A program made the position numbers and the translations under genes. The notes under the pieces were generated by a model. It was not told the origin of the DNA and ran no database searches. It saw nothing but the letters and a program-made list of their open reading frames with translations. Positions 7,252-15,415 of a DNA stretch of 50,865 nt are shown piece after piece. Origin of the DNA: Chloroflexi bacterium OLB13 (lineage in GTDB: Bacteria; Chloroflexota; Anaerolineae; Aggregatilineales; Phototrophicaceae); the NCBI GenBank assembly GCA_001567485.1, contig JZRA01000006.1, forward strand, positions 1-50,865. Direction: 5' to 3'. Position 1 is the stretch's first letter, and the number at the start of each line of letters is the position of its first letter.

Positions 7252-9090
7252 ATGAACACGCATAAAGTTGACGCAATCATCGTCGGGGCGGGCGGCGCAG
7301 GTTTGATGGCCGCGCTATATGCGAGCAAGGGCGGCGCGACGGTCGCCGTTGTCTCGAAGCTGTACCCGACGCGCAGCCACACCGGCGCGGCGCAGGGCGG
7401 GATCGGCGCGGCGCTGGGCAATAAGATCGGGGACGACCCCAATCCCGACAAGCCGATTTATCACGCCTACGACACGGTGAAGGGCAGCGACTATCTGGCT
7501 GACCAGAACGCGGCTAAGGTTCTGGCCGAAGAGGCGGTCGATGCCGTGCTTGAGCTGGAACACATGGGGCTGCCGTTCGATCGCACGCTCGAGGGCAAGA
7601 TCAGCCAGCGGCGGTTTGGCGGCCATACCCAGAACTTCGGCGAGAAGCTGGTGTACCGCGCCTGTCATGCCGCCGACCGCACCGGTCACATGATCTTACA
7701 GACGCTCTACCAGCAGTGTATCAAGGCCGGCGTCCGGTTCTATGACGAGTACCACGTCGTCGATGTGCTGATCAACAACGGAACCTGTGTCGGCGTTGTC
7801 GCCATTGACCTCAACAGCGGCGAATTTCACACCTTCCACGGCAAGGCGACGCTGTTCGCTTCAGGGGGATGGGGGCGCTGCTGGCAGGTGACGAGCAACG
7901 CGCACAGCATGACCGGCGATGGCGCGGCGGCCGTATTCCGTCGGGGCATCCCCATGCAGGATATGGAGTTCTTCCAATTCCATCCAACCGGCATCTTCAA
8001 GTTGGGCATCCTGATCACCGAAGGCGTGCGCGGCGAAGGCGGCATTCTGGTGAATCGCCACGGCGAGCGCTTCATGGAGAAATACGCGCCCCATGTGAAA
8101 GACCTCGCCAGCCGCGACGTGGTCAGCCGCGCGATCTACAACGAGGTCAAAGCGGGCAACGGTATTCAAGGCCGCGACTACGTATACCTCGATATCCGGC
8201 CCGAGACGGTCAACCGCTACTTTGCCGAAGCCGGTGAGAGCAAGCGCATCGACCGCGAGTACGTCGAAAAGAAGCTGCCGGATATCCTCGACTTCTGCCG
8301 CACGTACTTGGGCGTGGATCCGGTGGTCGAGCCGATGCCAGTTCAGCCGACAGCGCATTACGCAATGGGCGGCATCCCGACCAACGTCAACGCCGAGGTG
8401 GTGATCGACGCCAACTGGACGGTCATGCCCGGCATGTACGCGGCCGGCGAGACCGCCTGTGTGAGCGTGCACGGCGCTAACCGCCTCGGCACCAACTCGC
8501 TGGTCGATCTGGTCGTATTCGGCCGGCGCGGCGGCAAGAACATTGCGGAGTTCGTCAAGTCCGCCCATTTCACCGATCTGCCGGCGGATGCGGATAAGGA
8601 GATCAAGGCGGAGTTTGAGCGTATCCGCGCGTGCAAGGGCAAGACTCGCGCCTATACCCTCCGCGACCGGATGCAGAAGCTGATGAACGACAACGTCGGC
8701 GTGTACCGCACCGCAGAAACGATGCAGGCGGCGGTCGAAGGACTGCGCGAGCTGCGTGAGACGTTCATCAAAGACCTGCACGTTGACGACCGGGGCAAGC
8801 GCTTCAACACCGACGTGATGGAAGCGTGGGAACTTGAAAATCTGCTTGATTTGGCCGAGGTCACGGCGGTGAGCGCGCTCAACCGGCGCGAAAGCCGCGG
8901 CGCGCACAGCCGCGAAGATTTCCCCAAGCGCGACGATGCCAACTTGCTTGTGCATACGTTGGCGTACCGCGAAGCGCCCAGCCTGTACGGAGTCGCCGCG
9001 CCGGAATACAAGCTCAACATGGATAAGAAGGTCGACCTGTCGCTAGCGGCGGACGACCCCCGCTTTGCCCCGAAGGAGCGCGTCTACTAG
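7252..9090 (+). CDS. sdhA: Succinate dehydrogenase flavoprotein subunit
   Basis: 612 residues, normal length for SdhA. The FAD Rossmann motif is [10 protein letters not shown] (Gly12 to Gly17); His43 in [10 protein letters not shown] is the usual site of covalent FAD attachment. Substrate-site blocks include [20 protein letters not shown], and the C-terminal [18 protein letters not shown]. The C-terminal helical region [16 protein letters not shown] is also typical. Oxidises succinate to fumarate in the TCA cycle and passes electrons to SdhB. The ATG follows GGAAAGGTGATGG. Fumarate reductase is an alternative that the sequence alone cannot exclude. Confidence 0.97.
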   Translation: MNTHKVDAIIVGAGGAGLMAALYASKGGATVAVVSKLYPTRSHTGAAQGGIGAALGNKIGDDPNPDKPIYHAYDTVKGSDYLADQNAAKVLAEEAVDAVLELEHMGLPFDRTLEGKISQRRFGGHTQNFGEKLVYRACHAADRTGHMILQTLYQQCIKAGVRFYDEYHVVDVLINNGTCVGVVAIDLNSGEFHTFHGKATLFASGGWGRCWQVTSNAHSMTGDGAAAVFRRGIPMQDMEFFQFHPTGIFKLGILITEGVRGEGGILVNRHGERFMEKYAPHVKDLASRDVVSRAIYNEVKAGNGIQGRDYVYLDIRPETVNRYFAEAGESKRIDREYVEKKLPDILDFCRTYLGVDPVVEPMPVQPTAHYAMGGIPTNVNAEVVIDANWTVMPGMYAAGETACVSVHGANRLGTNSLVDLVVFGRRGGKNIAEFVKSAHFTDLPADADKEIKAEFERIRACKGKTRAYTLRDRMQKLMNDNVGVYRTAETMQAAVEGLRELRETFIKDLHVDDRGKRFNTDVMEAWELENLLDLAEVTAVSALNRRESRGAHSREDFPKRDDANLLVHTLAYREAPSLYGVAAPEYKLNMDKKVDLSLAADDPRFAPKERVY

Positions 9091-9132
9091 GCGCGCGGCT
9101 AGGCTCGTACTGGTAAGAAATGAGGACGACGA

Positions 9133-9915
9133 ATGGTTGACGTAACCCTGCGCATCCGGCGCTACAACCCGGAGGACACCCAGAATCGCAAGCCGTACTG
9201 GCAGGAGTTCAGCCTGAAGGACTGCCATCCCTCCGACCGTGTGCTGGACATGCTGCACCGGGTGAAATGGGAGCAGGATGGCACGCTGGCGCTGCGCCGA
9301 TCGTGTGCGCATGGGGTGTGCGGCTCAGATGCGATGCGCATCAACGGGCGTAATATGTTGGCCTGCAAGGCGCTGATCCGCGATTTGTTTTCGCCGGTTC
9401 CCGACAGCGTCAAGATTCAGGTTGAGCCGATCCTCGGCCTGCCCGTGCTGAAAGACCTGATCGTCGATATGGAGCCGTTCTTCGCCCACTACCGCGAGGT
9501 GATGCCCTACTTCATCAACGACGATCCGCTGCCGGCGAATGGCCGTGAGCGCTTCCAGACACAGGAAGACCGCGAGAGGTTCGATGACACGACCAAGTGC
9601 ATCCTGTGCGCATGCTGCACCACGGCTTGCCCCTCGTTCTGGGCCAACGGTCAATATGTCGGCCCAGCGGCGATTGTACAGGCGCACCGTTTCATCTTCG
9701 ACAGCCGTGACAAAGCGACCGCCGAACGTCTCGCGATCTTGGCCGAACCGAACGGCGTGTGGCGCTGCCGCACGATCTTCAACTGCACGCCGGCCTGCCC
9801 ACGCGAGATTGAGGTGACACGGGCGATTGGCGAGGTCAAGCTGGCGATTCAGCGCGGGACGACCGAGGGTATCATCAAGGTCACCGAGATCAAGGAAGTC
9901 GTGTCCAACAGCTAA
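9133..9915 (+). CDS. sdhB: Succinate dehydrogenase iron-sulfur subunit
   Basis: 260 residues with all three cluster sites. [2Fe-2S]: Cys58, Cys63, Asp66 and Cys78; the third ligand position is Asp (GSDAM), as in the E. coli enzyme. [4Fe-4S]: CILCACCTTACP, Cys156/159/162 and Cys166. [3Fe-4S]: Cys212, Cys218 and Cys222, ahead of PREIEVTRA. It connects SdhA to the membrane anchor. Last gene of the operon; a strong hairpin follows at 9986-10022. Confidence 0.97.
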   Translation: MVDVTLRIRRYNPEDTQNRKPYWQEFSLKDCHPSDRVLDMLHRVKWEQDGTLALRRSCAHGVCGSDAMRINGRNMLACKALIRDLFSPVPDSVKIQVEPILGLPVLKDLIVDMEPFFAHYREVMPYFINDDPLPANGRERFQTQEDRERFDDTTKCILCACCTTACPSFWANGQYVGPAAIVQAHRFIFDSRDKATAERLAILAEPNGVWRCRTIFNCTPACPREIEVTRAIGEVKLAIQRGTTEGIIKVTEIKEVVSNS

Positions 9916-9985
9916 GCGACGCGCCCCAGCCCGCGATGCTCTTGTGGGTGTCAAGGGAAGCGGTCAACTCAGATACATACGCCGC

Positions 9986-10022
9986 CTCCCCGCTGCCGAG
10001 TGAGTCACTCAACAGCGGGGAG
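9986..10022 (+). terminator. Terminator of the sdh operon
   Basis: Perfect 10-bp stem CTCCCCGCTG / CAGCGGGGAG about 70 bp after sdhB, followed by ATTTGCTTT. The loop contains a further GAGTGA/TCACTC pairing. Confidence 0.7.
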
Positions 10023-10163
10023 ATTTGCTTTCACCCGGCACCAGCGCGAGTGCGGACGACGATGAGAATCGTCACAGGATTACCACCCGTTGGGACGCCC
10101 GACTCATCAGCTTAGAACCACGCAAGAGGCTGTTTGTGGTGGATGTGTCGCTCACGCCGAACA

Positions 10164-10179
10164 TCCCCGCCAGCGGGGA
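10164..10179 (-). terminator. Possible terminator of coaX-yitT
   Basis: TCCCCG-N4-CGGGGA hairpin 12 bp beyond the yitT stop on its transcribed strand. Only a short T stretch follows, so this is tentative. Confidence 0.35.
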
Positions 10180-10191
10180 CGGTAGCGGCGG

Positions 10192-11100
10192 CTAGTCCTT
10201 CCGTTTCCCTGCCATCAGCTCATCCAAGCTGCCGCCGGGGCGCATGAATCCCTCGCCATACGCCACATGCCCTTGCGCGATCACGACGAACGCGTGCGGA
10301 TCGGTGAACGCCACGATCTGCCGCAGTTGGTCGATCTGAAAGCGCGCAACTGTGACGAACAGCATCGTGCGCTCGTGACCGGTGTACATGCCGGTCGCCT
10401 GCCAGCTTGTGACACCGCGCCCCATCATGTGCATAATCGCCTGCGCGACCGTGTCCGGGTGATCGGTGACGATCAGTCCCATGCGGACGACGCTCGGCCC
10501 TTCCAGCAGATAGTCCGACGTTGCGCCTTCGACGCCGAGTGCCACGATCGCGTACAGCGCGCCTTCCCAGCCGAACACCAGCCCCGCAGCGCCGACTACC
10601 ACGATGTTCGAGTAGAGGTAGACCGTGCTCAGCGGCAGGCCGAAGCGATGCTGGAAGATGCGCGCCAGCGTCGATGTGCCGCCCGCCGTGCCGCCCGCCT
10701 TGTAGATCAACCCGGCTCCGACGCCCCCGACCACGCCGCCAAACAACGCGTTGAGCAGCACGTTGTCGCTGACGCCCTGCGGCGGGAACAACGGCGTCGC
10801 CCAGTCCGTCACCAGCGAGAACAGCACGACACAGTACACCGTGGAAGCGACAGTACGCCAGCCGCCCAGCATACGATACGCGAAGATTTGAATCGGGATG
10901 TTGCCGAGCAGGACGACCAAGCCGATCGGCGTATCGAACAGGTAATTGAGCAGCACCGCCACGCCTGAAACGCCGGCGGGCGCGATATTGAACGGCGCCA
11001 TGAACACGACCACCGACACCACCCAGATCAGCGTGCCGGCGGTGAGCATCACGAGGCGCAGGATCGTTTGTTGTGTCGTTCGGTTGAGGGTGACGGACAT
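10192..11100 (-). CDS. YitT-family membrane protein (DUF161/DUF2179)
   Basis: 302 residues. About five hydrophobic helices in the first 200 residues carry the family landmarks NIAPAGVSGVAVLLN, GNIPIQIFAY and GGTAGGTSTLARI; the soluble C-terminal DUF2179 domain follows (VTDHPDTVAQAIM, GRGVTSWQATGMYTG, FVTVARFQIDQL, DPHAFVVIAQGHVAYGEGF). Members are integral inner-membrane proteins of uncertain transport function. It begins 9 bp after coaX with the Shine-Dalgarno TAGGAGC overlapping the coaX stop, so the two are co-transcribed; the reason for pairing with pantothenate kinase is unclear. Confidence 0.92.
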   Translation of the reverse strand: MSVTLNRTTQQTILRLVMLTAGTLIWVVSVVVFMAPFNIAPAGVSGVAVLLNYLFDTPIGLVVLLGNIPIQIFAYRMLGGWRTVASTVYCVVLFSLVTDWATPLFPPQGVSDNVLLNALFGGVVGGVGAGLIYKAGGTAGGTSTLARIFQHRFGLPLSTVYLYSNIVVVGAAGLVFGWEGALYAIVALGVEGATSDYLLEGPSVVRMGLIVTDHPDTVAQAIMHMMGRGVTSWQATGMYTGHERTMLFVTVARFQIDQLRQIVAFTDPHAFVVIAQGHVAYGEGFMRPGGSLDELMAGKRKD

Positions 11101-11109
11101 GCGCTGCTC

Positions 11110-11910
11110 CTACGCTGGTGTGTTGAGATGATGGATCACGCGCAGGCCATCGAGCGTCAGTTCAGGCTCGATGCGGTCGAAGACGTTCGTGTGCGGTTGG
11201 AACACACGCGCCAGCCCACCAGTCGCGAACACGCGGATTTCGTCGGGGCTGGCGATCACAGAGTCGTCCTGCATCATCTGCGCCTTGATACGCGTGACCA
11301 AGCCTTCGATCATGCCGAGATAGCCGAGGAAGATGCCGGACTGCATGGCGTGAATGGTGTTGCGTCCGACGGCGGACGGGGGCGGCAGCAGGTCGATCTT
11401 GTGCAGGCGCGCGGCGCGGCTGACCAGCGCGTCATGCGCCACGCCGATGCCCGGACAGATCGCGCCGCCGCAGTAGGCGTTGTGCCGATCTACGACGTCG
11501 AAGTTGGTCGACGTGCCGAAGTCCACGACAAATGCCGGGCCGCCACCGTGCAGGCACACGATTGCGGCCGCATTGGCGATCCGGTCGGCGCCGGCCTGCT
11601 GCGGCTGATCGATGGCGAGCGTAACGCCGTTGTCGGTCTTGTCGCTGACGACGACGGGCGAAAACTTGAAGTAGCGCTCGACCAGCTCGACGAACGTCAG
11701 CGTCAGGCTCGGCACAACGCTGCCGATAACCACGCCGTCAATCGCGTCCATCGACACGTTGGCGCTGTGAAGGAAGTTGCGGACGAGCACGGCGTACTCA
11801 TCAGCCATTTTGTCGGGGACGCTGCGCGCGCGCCAGCTCAGCGCCCACGCATCGCCATCCCACAGGCCGAGATGAAGGTTGGTGTTTCCTACGTCAAATG
11901 CCAGCAGCAT
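11110..11910 (-). CDS. coaX: Type III pantothenate kinase
   Basis: 266 residues from the ATG at 11910, which places the first ATP-phosphate motif DVGNTN at residues 5-10; a longer in-frame start at 11952 falls on the -10 region and is rejected. Other motifs: GADRIANA, DFGTSTNFDVVD (second phosphate motif), GGAICPGIGVAHDAL and TGGLA near the end. It phosphorylates pantothenate, the first step of CoA synthesis. A TATACT -10 lies on the minus strand at 11957-11952 and overlaps an inverted repeat CTTGTCG/CGACAAG (11924-11953) that could form a leader hairpin or a protein site. Confidence 0.95.
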   Translation of the reverse strand: MLLAFDVGNTNLHLGLWDGDAWALSWRARSVPDKMADEYAVLVRNFLHSANVSMDAIDGVVIGSVVPSLTLTFVELVERYFKFSPVVVSDKTDNGVTLAIDQPQQAGADRIANAAAIVCLHGGGPAFVVDFGTSTNFDVVDRHNAYCGGAICPGIGVAHDALVSRAARLHKIDLLPPPSAVGRNTIHAMQSGIFLGYLGMIEGLVTRIKAQMMQDDSVIASPDEIRVFATGGLARVFQPHTNVFDRIEPELTLDGLRVIHHLNTPA

Positions 11911-12001
11911 GACGGGTTGCTTTCTTGTCGGGGGAAGAAACGCTCGCGACAAGTATACAACCCGCCATGCTGCTGGGGCAGATGGGGCTTAGATGATAGG
12001 T

Positions 12002-12211
12002 CTAGAGCGAGAAGGCGCCGGCGATCACCAGCACGACGGCGAGGGCTGCGACAAAGCGCACGACCCGGTTCAGGTGCAGACGGGATTGCGCGTCATTGGC
12101 GGACGTCGCGAGATCCCACGCGTTCAGATCGAACTCATGGCCGGTATCGGTGTGCCGGCTGAGGTTGGATCGCTGCGACGTTTGTGCGGCCAGATAAGCC
12201 TGAGCATACAT
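12002..12211 (-). CDS. Small tail-anchored membrane protein, paralogue 1
   Basis: 69 residues. A soluble N-terminal part of about 45 residues ends in one C-terminal membrane helix (VVRFVAALAVVLVIAGAF). It shares with paralogue 3 (12702-12899) the motif EFDLNxWD in mid-protein and with both others the hydrophobic tail. The start has AGGAG 8 bp upstream within the leader AACAGGAGTATCCG, which is also present before paralogue 2. A 49-bp promoter block (12253-12301) is shared with paralogue 2. No family recognised. The topology suggests a soluble domain facing the cytoplasm, an inference. Confidence 0.75.
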   Translation of the reverse strand: MYAQAYLAAQTSQRSNLSRHTDTGHEFDLNAWDLATSANDAQSRLHLNRVVRFVAALAVVLVIAGAFSL

Positions 12212-12252
12212 GGCGGATACTCCTGTTAGATGGACGTGGTTTAGGTACAGCG

Positions 12253-12301
12253 ATCAGTCTATGCCGACTCGGAGCCGCGTCTACGACGCATTTGTGGGGG
12301 T
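12253..12301 (-). promoter_or_regulatory. Conserved 49-bp promoter block, copy 1
   Basis: Same length as, and mostly identical to, 12633-12681. Read on the minus strand it contains ACCCCCACAAATG, then GTAGACG and, 14 bp later, CATAGACTGAT. Possible sigma-70-like hexamers are TAGACG and TAGACT 16 bp apart. The upstream ACCCCCACAAATG may be an activator or alternative-sigma site. Confidence 0.6.
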
Positions 12302-12307
12302 AAACGC

Positions 12308-12333
12308 GCAGAGGCGCTCGATGACGCCTCTGC
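12308..12333 (-). terminator. Terminator of paralogue 2
   Basis: Perfect 9-bp stem GCAGAGGCG / CGCCTCTGC with an 8-base loop, beyond the stop of the gene at 12378. It separates the transcription units of paralogues 1 and 2. Confidence 0.55.
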
Positions 12334-12377
12334 TCCGGTCTGATGGAAGGTTTCCCCTCATAGAAGGGAGTGGGCGA

Positions 12378-12578
12378 CTACAACACCGCGACCAGCACGA
12401 CCAGCGCCAAGACGACGCTGAAGATGCCGGGGTTGAAGTCAAGCTGCGCGGCGGACTCCCGCTGGCGCGGCGCATCCTGCCACGTGCCGAGGGTGATCTC
12501 ACTCTCGGCGACGCTGGCGCCGGCGCGGCGGTTAGCCTGATTGAGGGATTCGAGCAGCACGTGATTGTTAGCGTTCAT
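12378..12578 (-). CDS. Small tail-anchored membrane protein, paralogue 2
   Basis: 66 residues, ending in a single C-terminal membrane helix (GIFSVVLALVVLVAVL). The mid-protein motif is EITLGTWQD, a diverged form of the EFDLNxWD seen in its neighbours, and the FNPGIFSVVLAL tail aligns with FHPGMISVMLAL of paralogue 3. AGGAG lies 9 bp before the ATG. It has its own promoter block (12633-12681) and terminator, so it is monocistronic. Function unknown; tandem duplication of the whole unit, including the promoter, is the simplest origin. Confidence 0.75.
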   Translation of the reverse strand: MNANNHVLLESLNQANRRAGASVAESEITLGTWQDAPRQRESAAQLDFNPGIFSVVLALVVLVAVL

Positions 12579-12632
12579 AGCCGGATACTCCTGTTCAATG
12601 GGTTTGTGATTGAATGTGGGTGGACGCCAGAA

Positions 12633-12681
12633 ATCAGTCTATGCCGACTGAAAATTCCGTCTACCGTCCATTTGTGGGGGT
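12633..12681 (-). promoter_or_regulatory. Conserved 49-bp promoter block, copy 2
   Basis: Compared with copy 1, the first 17 bases, an internal CGTCTAC and the last 13 bases are identical, while the sequence between has diverged. That pattern is expected of a functional promoter rather than a recent duplication. Confidence 0.6.
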
Positions 12682-12701
12682 TGTCATGACTCGTGCGCGA
12701 A

Positions 12702-12899
12702 CTAGAGCGCCACGGCGAGCACGATGAGCGCCAGCATGACGCTGATCATGCCGGGGTGGAAATACTGTGCGAGTCCGGACTGCTTGTTCTGCTCGGCGTA
12801 GTCCCACGTGTTCAGGTCAAACTCGCCGTCAATGATGCGGCGCGGATGCCGGTTGTTCCACGTGTAGGACTGGACGAGATAGTGATCGAGCATGTTCAT
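12702..12899 (-). CDS. Small tail-anchored membrane protein, paralogue 3
   Basis: 65 residues. The soluble part includes GEFDLNTWDYAEQ, and the C-terminal membrane helix is MISVMLALIVLAVAL. The start ATG at 12899 follows GAGGAG with 7-bp spacing. The upstream region (12948-12991) keeps only parts of the block before paralogues 1 and 2 (GCATA and ACCCCCA). Acidic and amide residues dominate the soluble part. Not recognised; relation to the other two rests on motif, size, topology and adjacency. Confidence 0.75.
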   Translation of the reverse strand: MNMLDHYLVQSYTWNNRHPRRIIDGEFDLNTWDYAEQNKQSGLAQYFHPGMISVMLALIVLAVAL

Positions 12900-12947
12900 G
12901 ATGAGTGCTCCTCTGTATGTCGTGGATTAGATGCGTCTACAGGCTGA

Positions 12948-12991
12948 TATGCTTACCGCGCAGCAGCGTACGACCACCCAAAATTGGGGGT
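12948..12991 (-). promoter_or_regulatory. Diverged promoter block of paralogue 3
   Basis: On the minus strand, ACCCCCA at the upstream end and GCATA at the downstream end are separated by nearly the same distance as in the two conserved blocks (about 2 bp longer). Confidence 0.35.
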
Positions 12992-12999
12992 CGTAACGT

Positions 13000-13019
13000 G
13001 GGGCGCACACTGGCGCCCC
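13000..13019 (-). terminator. Hairpin after the SH3/CARDB lipoprotein gene
   Basis: 7-bp stem GGGGCGC / GCGCCCC with a 6-base loop, 20 bp beyond the stop at 13039. No T-run. Confidence 0.45.
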
Positions 13020-13038
13020 GACGATCTGCTGCTTGGCG

Positions 13039-14181
13039 CTAGTTCTCGGTCACGGTGACGACGAGCTGCGCCTTGTTGTTGGCCTCGCTGATTTCGGTCA
13101 CGACCTCGTCGGCGTCGACCACGGCTTCTAGGATGAACGTGCCGGCGGTATCGAACGTGTAGTCGATCAGAACGGCGGCGGATTCACCGGGGCGCAGGTT
13201 CGCCACGTTGACCTTGCGAATCTCGCCGTCCGGGCGCAGCTGCAAGGACACGGCGAAGTCGCCGGTACGCCGGCTTCCGACGTTCGATATCGTGATCGAA
13301 TACTCCTCGTTGGTTTCGCCACCCGACGGGAACTCGATGTCCTCTGCGCCCTCGAAGATATTGATTACCAGATCGGCCACGCCCGGCGTCTCGGTGAGCG
13401 TCGGCGTCGCGGTCGGCGGGGGCGTGATGGTCGGGCTGGGCGTAGCGGTCACGTTGGGAGTCGGGGTCGCGGGCGCGGCGATCACCGGCACGCTGACGCA
13501 GAACGAGCCGTACAAGCTGACAAACGCGCCCGACACCCAGCCGAACGTGCCGAAGTTGTTGAGCTGATACCACGAATTGTCGCCCAAGCGGCCGGTGACC
13601 GGGATCACTGCGCCCTGCGCCAGCGTCGTGAGGATCGTGTAGTTGGTGCCGGGGCCTGCGCGGAAATTCAGGCCGCTGTTGATCAACGCGCGGCAGGTCG
13701 GGTCGTTCGGGTCGATCACCGGCCCCTGTGTGACGATGATACCGGTTGTCGCGGTGGGCTGAGAAGCCACCACGCGCACGTTCAGAATCGCGGGGTCGCT
13801 GGCGACGGCCCCCCGGAACGCGGTCACGGCCAGCGTGACATCGCCGGTCACGAGCGGCGTGTAGTTGAGGATCACGTTCTTGTCGGTATCGCCTGAGGTC
13901 GAGTCCGACGCGATGGTCTTGACAGGCGACCCGTTGGCGGTCATCTGCACGCGGTCGACGCCGATCTCGTCGCGCACGTTGGCCGTGACCAGCAGCTCGG
14001 TGTTGACGCGGTGCTCGACGCCGCTGGCCGGGCTGATGATCGTGACAATCGGCTTGGTCGATACCAACGTGGTCGGCGTCGCGGTGGGCAGGCGTTCCTC
14101 TTGTTGGGTCAGGTTGCATGCGCCCATGACGGCGGACGACAGCACAAGCGCGCAGATCAGCAGAAAACGTGGTGTACGCAT
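13039..14181 (-). CDS. Surface lipoprotein with SH3-like and CARDB domains
   Basis: 380 residues from the ATG at 14181, which follows GAGGGAG. A signal peptide ends at the lipobox VMGAC (Cys22), so the mature protein is lipid-anchored outside the membrane. Then come a Thr/Pro stretch, an Ig-like/Big domain of about 90 residues, a bacterial SH3 domain (SGLNFRAGPGTNYTIL ... WYQLNN ... GWVSGAFV), a long TPTP linker and a C-terminal CARDB adhesion-type domain (SITISNVGSRRTGDFAVSL ... AAVLIDYTF ... EANN). SH3b domains often bind cell-wall peptides. The promoter has an inverted repeat around its -10 (14216-14243). The gene is monocistronic. Confidence 0.88.
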   Translation of the reverse strand: MRTPRFLLICALVLSSAVMGACNLTQQEERLPTATPTTLVSTKPIVTIISPASGVEHRVNTELLVTANVRDEIGVDRVQMTANGSPVKTIASDSTSGDTDKNVILNYTPLVTGDVTLAVTAFRGAVASDPAILNVRVVASQPTATTGIIVTQGPVIDPNDPTCRALINSGLNFRAGPGTNYTILTTLAQGAVIPVTGRLGDNSWYQLNNFGTFGWVSGAFVSLYGSFCVSVPVIAAPATPTPNVTATPSPTITPPPTATPTLTETPGVADLVINIFEGAEDIEFPSGGETNEEYSITISNVGSRRTGDFAVSLQLRPDGEIRKVNVANLRPGESAAVLIDYTFDTAGTFILEAVVDADEVVTEISEANNKAQLVVTVTEN

Positions 14182-14215
14182 GGGTACTCCCTCGGTGGGG
14201 CGAGGTCTGTTCGAT

Positions 14216-14243
14216 GAGTCGTGCTTGCATTGTAGCACGACTC
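14216..14243 (-). promoter_or_regulatory. Inverted repeat surrounding the -10 of the lipoprotein gene
   Basis: Perfect 10-bp arms GAGTCGTGCT / AGCACGACTC with an 8-base centre. On the minus strand TACAAT (14234-14229) lies in the centre, with TGGTCA 16 bp upstream as -35. Arms on both sides of the -10 suggest a repressor site, though a DNA hairpin or a terminator for incoming transcription is possible. Confidence 0.55.
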
Positions 14244-14319
14244 GCATACGTGACCATCACGCCGAACGTACGGCTGATCGGTGCAATATCACCGGCTGGC
14301 GGGTGATGGAGCGCCGGCG

Positions 14320-14469
14320 CTATTCGGTTTGGCTGCTTGTGGCAGACAGGGCGCACGCCGACGACCCGGAAAGGCAGTTCGTCAGCGGGTGTGCTCTGGT
14401 GTAACGAAGGATGGCGAGCAGCAGCAGCACAAGGGCGAACGCGAGGTAAAACGAACGGCGGCGGCGCAT
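14320..14469 (-). CDS. Possible 49-residue single-pass membrane protein
   Basis: ATG at 14469, stop at 14322-14320, with GAAAGG upstream. The product begins MRRRRSFY, followed by a hydrophobic helix of about 15 residues (LAFALVLLLLAIL) and a Ser/Ala/Thr-rich tail with two cysteines. The positive-then-hydrophobic start is that of a real membrane micro-protein, but high GC makes chance ORFs common. It lies in the gene-free region upstream of the lipoprotein. Tentative. Confidence 0.3.
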   Translation of the reverse strand: MRRRRSFYLAFALVLLLLAILRYTRAHPLTNCLSGSSACALSATSSQTE

Positions 14470-14592
14470 GCGGAGCCTTTCGAGATCAGGCAGGTGACGC
14501 AGCGGAACCGGAGGGTCGGGCGCGATCCGCTGTAGTCAGGATACGACAGATTCGAGGTGTCCGCGCGTTGATAGCCTCTCTGGGGCGCGCGA

Positions 14593-15234
14593 TTACGCCG
14601 GGTCTCCGAGGCGGCGCTCGGTGCCGTTGGCGAGCCGCGTGATGTTTTCACGGAAGCGATAGAGGATCAACACGATCGTGATGATCGCGTACAGCGAGTA
14701 GACCGACGGTACGACGTTCTGCATCGTCAGCACGATCAGCCACGGCAGCGATAGGCCGAACAAGATCAGGACGCCAAGCGACATATAGCGGGTGAGGACG
14801 ACCGCCGCGCTGCACAGCGCGAAACTGACCGCCACGACCTGCGCCGGAGCCAGCATCAGCAGGGTGCCAAACGCCGTCGCTGCGCCCTTGCCACCACGAA
14901 TCGATCCGGTCAGGAACAGCACGATGATCGACCAGTTATGCCCGACAATGGCGCTGGTGGCGGCTATCGCCATGCCGAGGGCGGGGTTGTCCGGCATCAG
15001 GTGCTGCGCGGCCAGAATCGCCAACATGCCCTTCGCTGAGTCCATGAACCACACGACGATACCCAGCGGGATGCCCAACGCGCGCGAGATGTTGGTCGCG
15101 CCCATGTTGCCGCTGCCAATCTTGAAGATATCGATGCGGTACAGCCTGCCGATGATATACGCGGTCGGCACGGAGCCAAGCAGATAACCGACAGCAAGGG
15201 TCAATATCAGCGCCACAAATAAGGGAATCTGCAT
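14593..15234 (-). CDS. plsY: Acyl-phosphate:glycerol-3-phosphate acyltransferase
   Basis: 213 residues and six membrane helices. The PlsY catalytic motifs are clear: LLGSVPTAYIIG and GSGNMGATNISRALG at the N-terminal side, GHNWS with RGGKGAAT in the centre, and YRFRENITRLANGTERRLG at the C-terminus. It transfers an acyl group from acyl-phosphate to glycerol-3-phosphate in the inner membrane, the first step of phospholipid synthesis. No plsX is present nearby. Single gene, start ATG at 15234. Confidence 0.96.
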   Translation of the reverse strand: MQIPLFVALILTLAVGYLLGSVPTAYIIGRLYRIDIFKIGSGNMGATNISRALGIPLGIVVWFMDSAKGMLAILAAQHLMPDNPALGMAIAATSAIVGHNWSIIVLFLTGSIRGGKGAATAFGTLLMLAPAQVVAVSFALCSAAVVLTRYMSLGVLILFGLSLPWLIVLTMQNVVPSVYSLYAIITIVLILYRFRENITRLANGTERRLGDPA

Positions 15235-15402
15235 TAACGGTGTCCCATTACCCTCGGTCTAACGCAGTCTTCACACGCGTTTTACACAGTGTAGTAGTTA
15301 TAACACGCGCCCGATCGTAAAGGTACACGATCCGTATGAGCGATCCATGATGGGTGATCGGGACGGTGGGAAACCGTCAGAGAGACGGCCATCGGCCCAT
15401 GC

Positions 15403-15408
15403 TAGAAT
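15403..15408 (+). promoter_or_regulatory. -10 element of a leaderless transcript
   Basis: TAGAAT ends 7 bp before the ATG at 15416, so transcription should begin at or within one base of the start codon. No Shine-Dalgarno sequence is present. Confidence 0.5.
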
Positions 15409-15415
15409 GCGCCGC

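Noticed and set aside
11068..12162. Plus-strand open frame of 364 codons opposite coaX
   Set aside because: Antisense to a clear pantothenate kinase; composition is that of a shadow frame.
14281..14642. Plus-strand open frames of 84 and 101 codons near 14.3-14.6 kb
   Set aside because: Basic, Ala/Arg/Gly-rich composition without ribosome sites; opposite the candidate micro-protein and plsY end.
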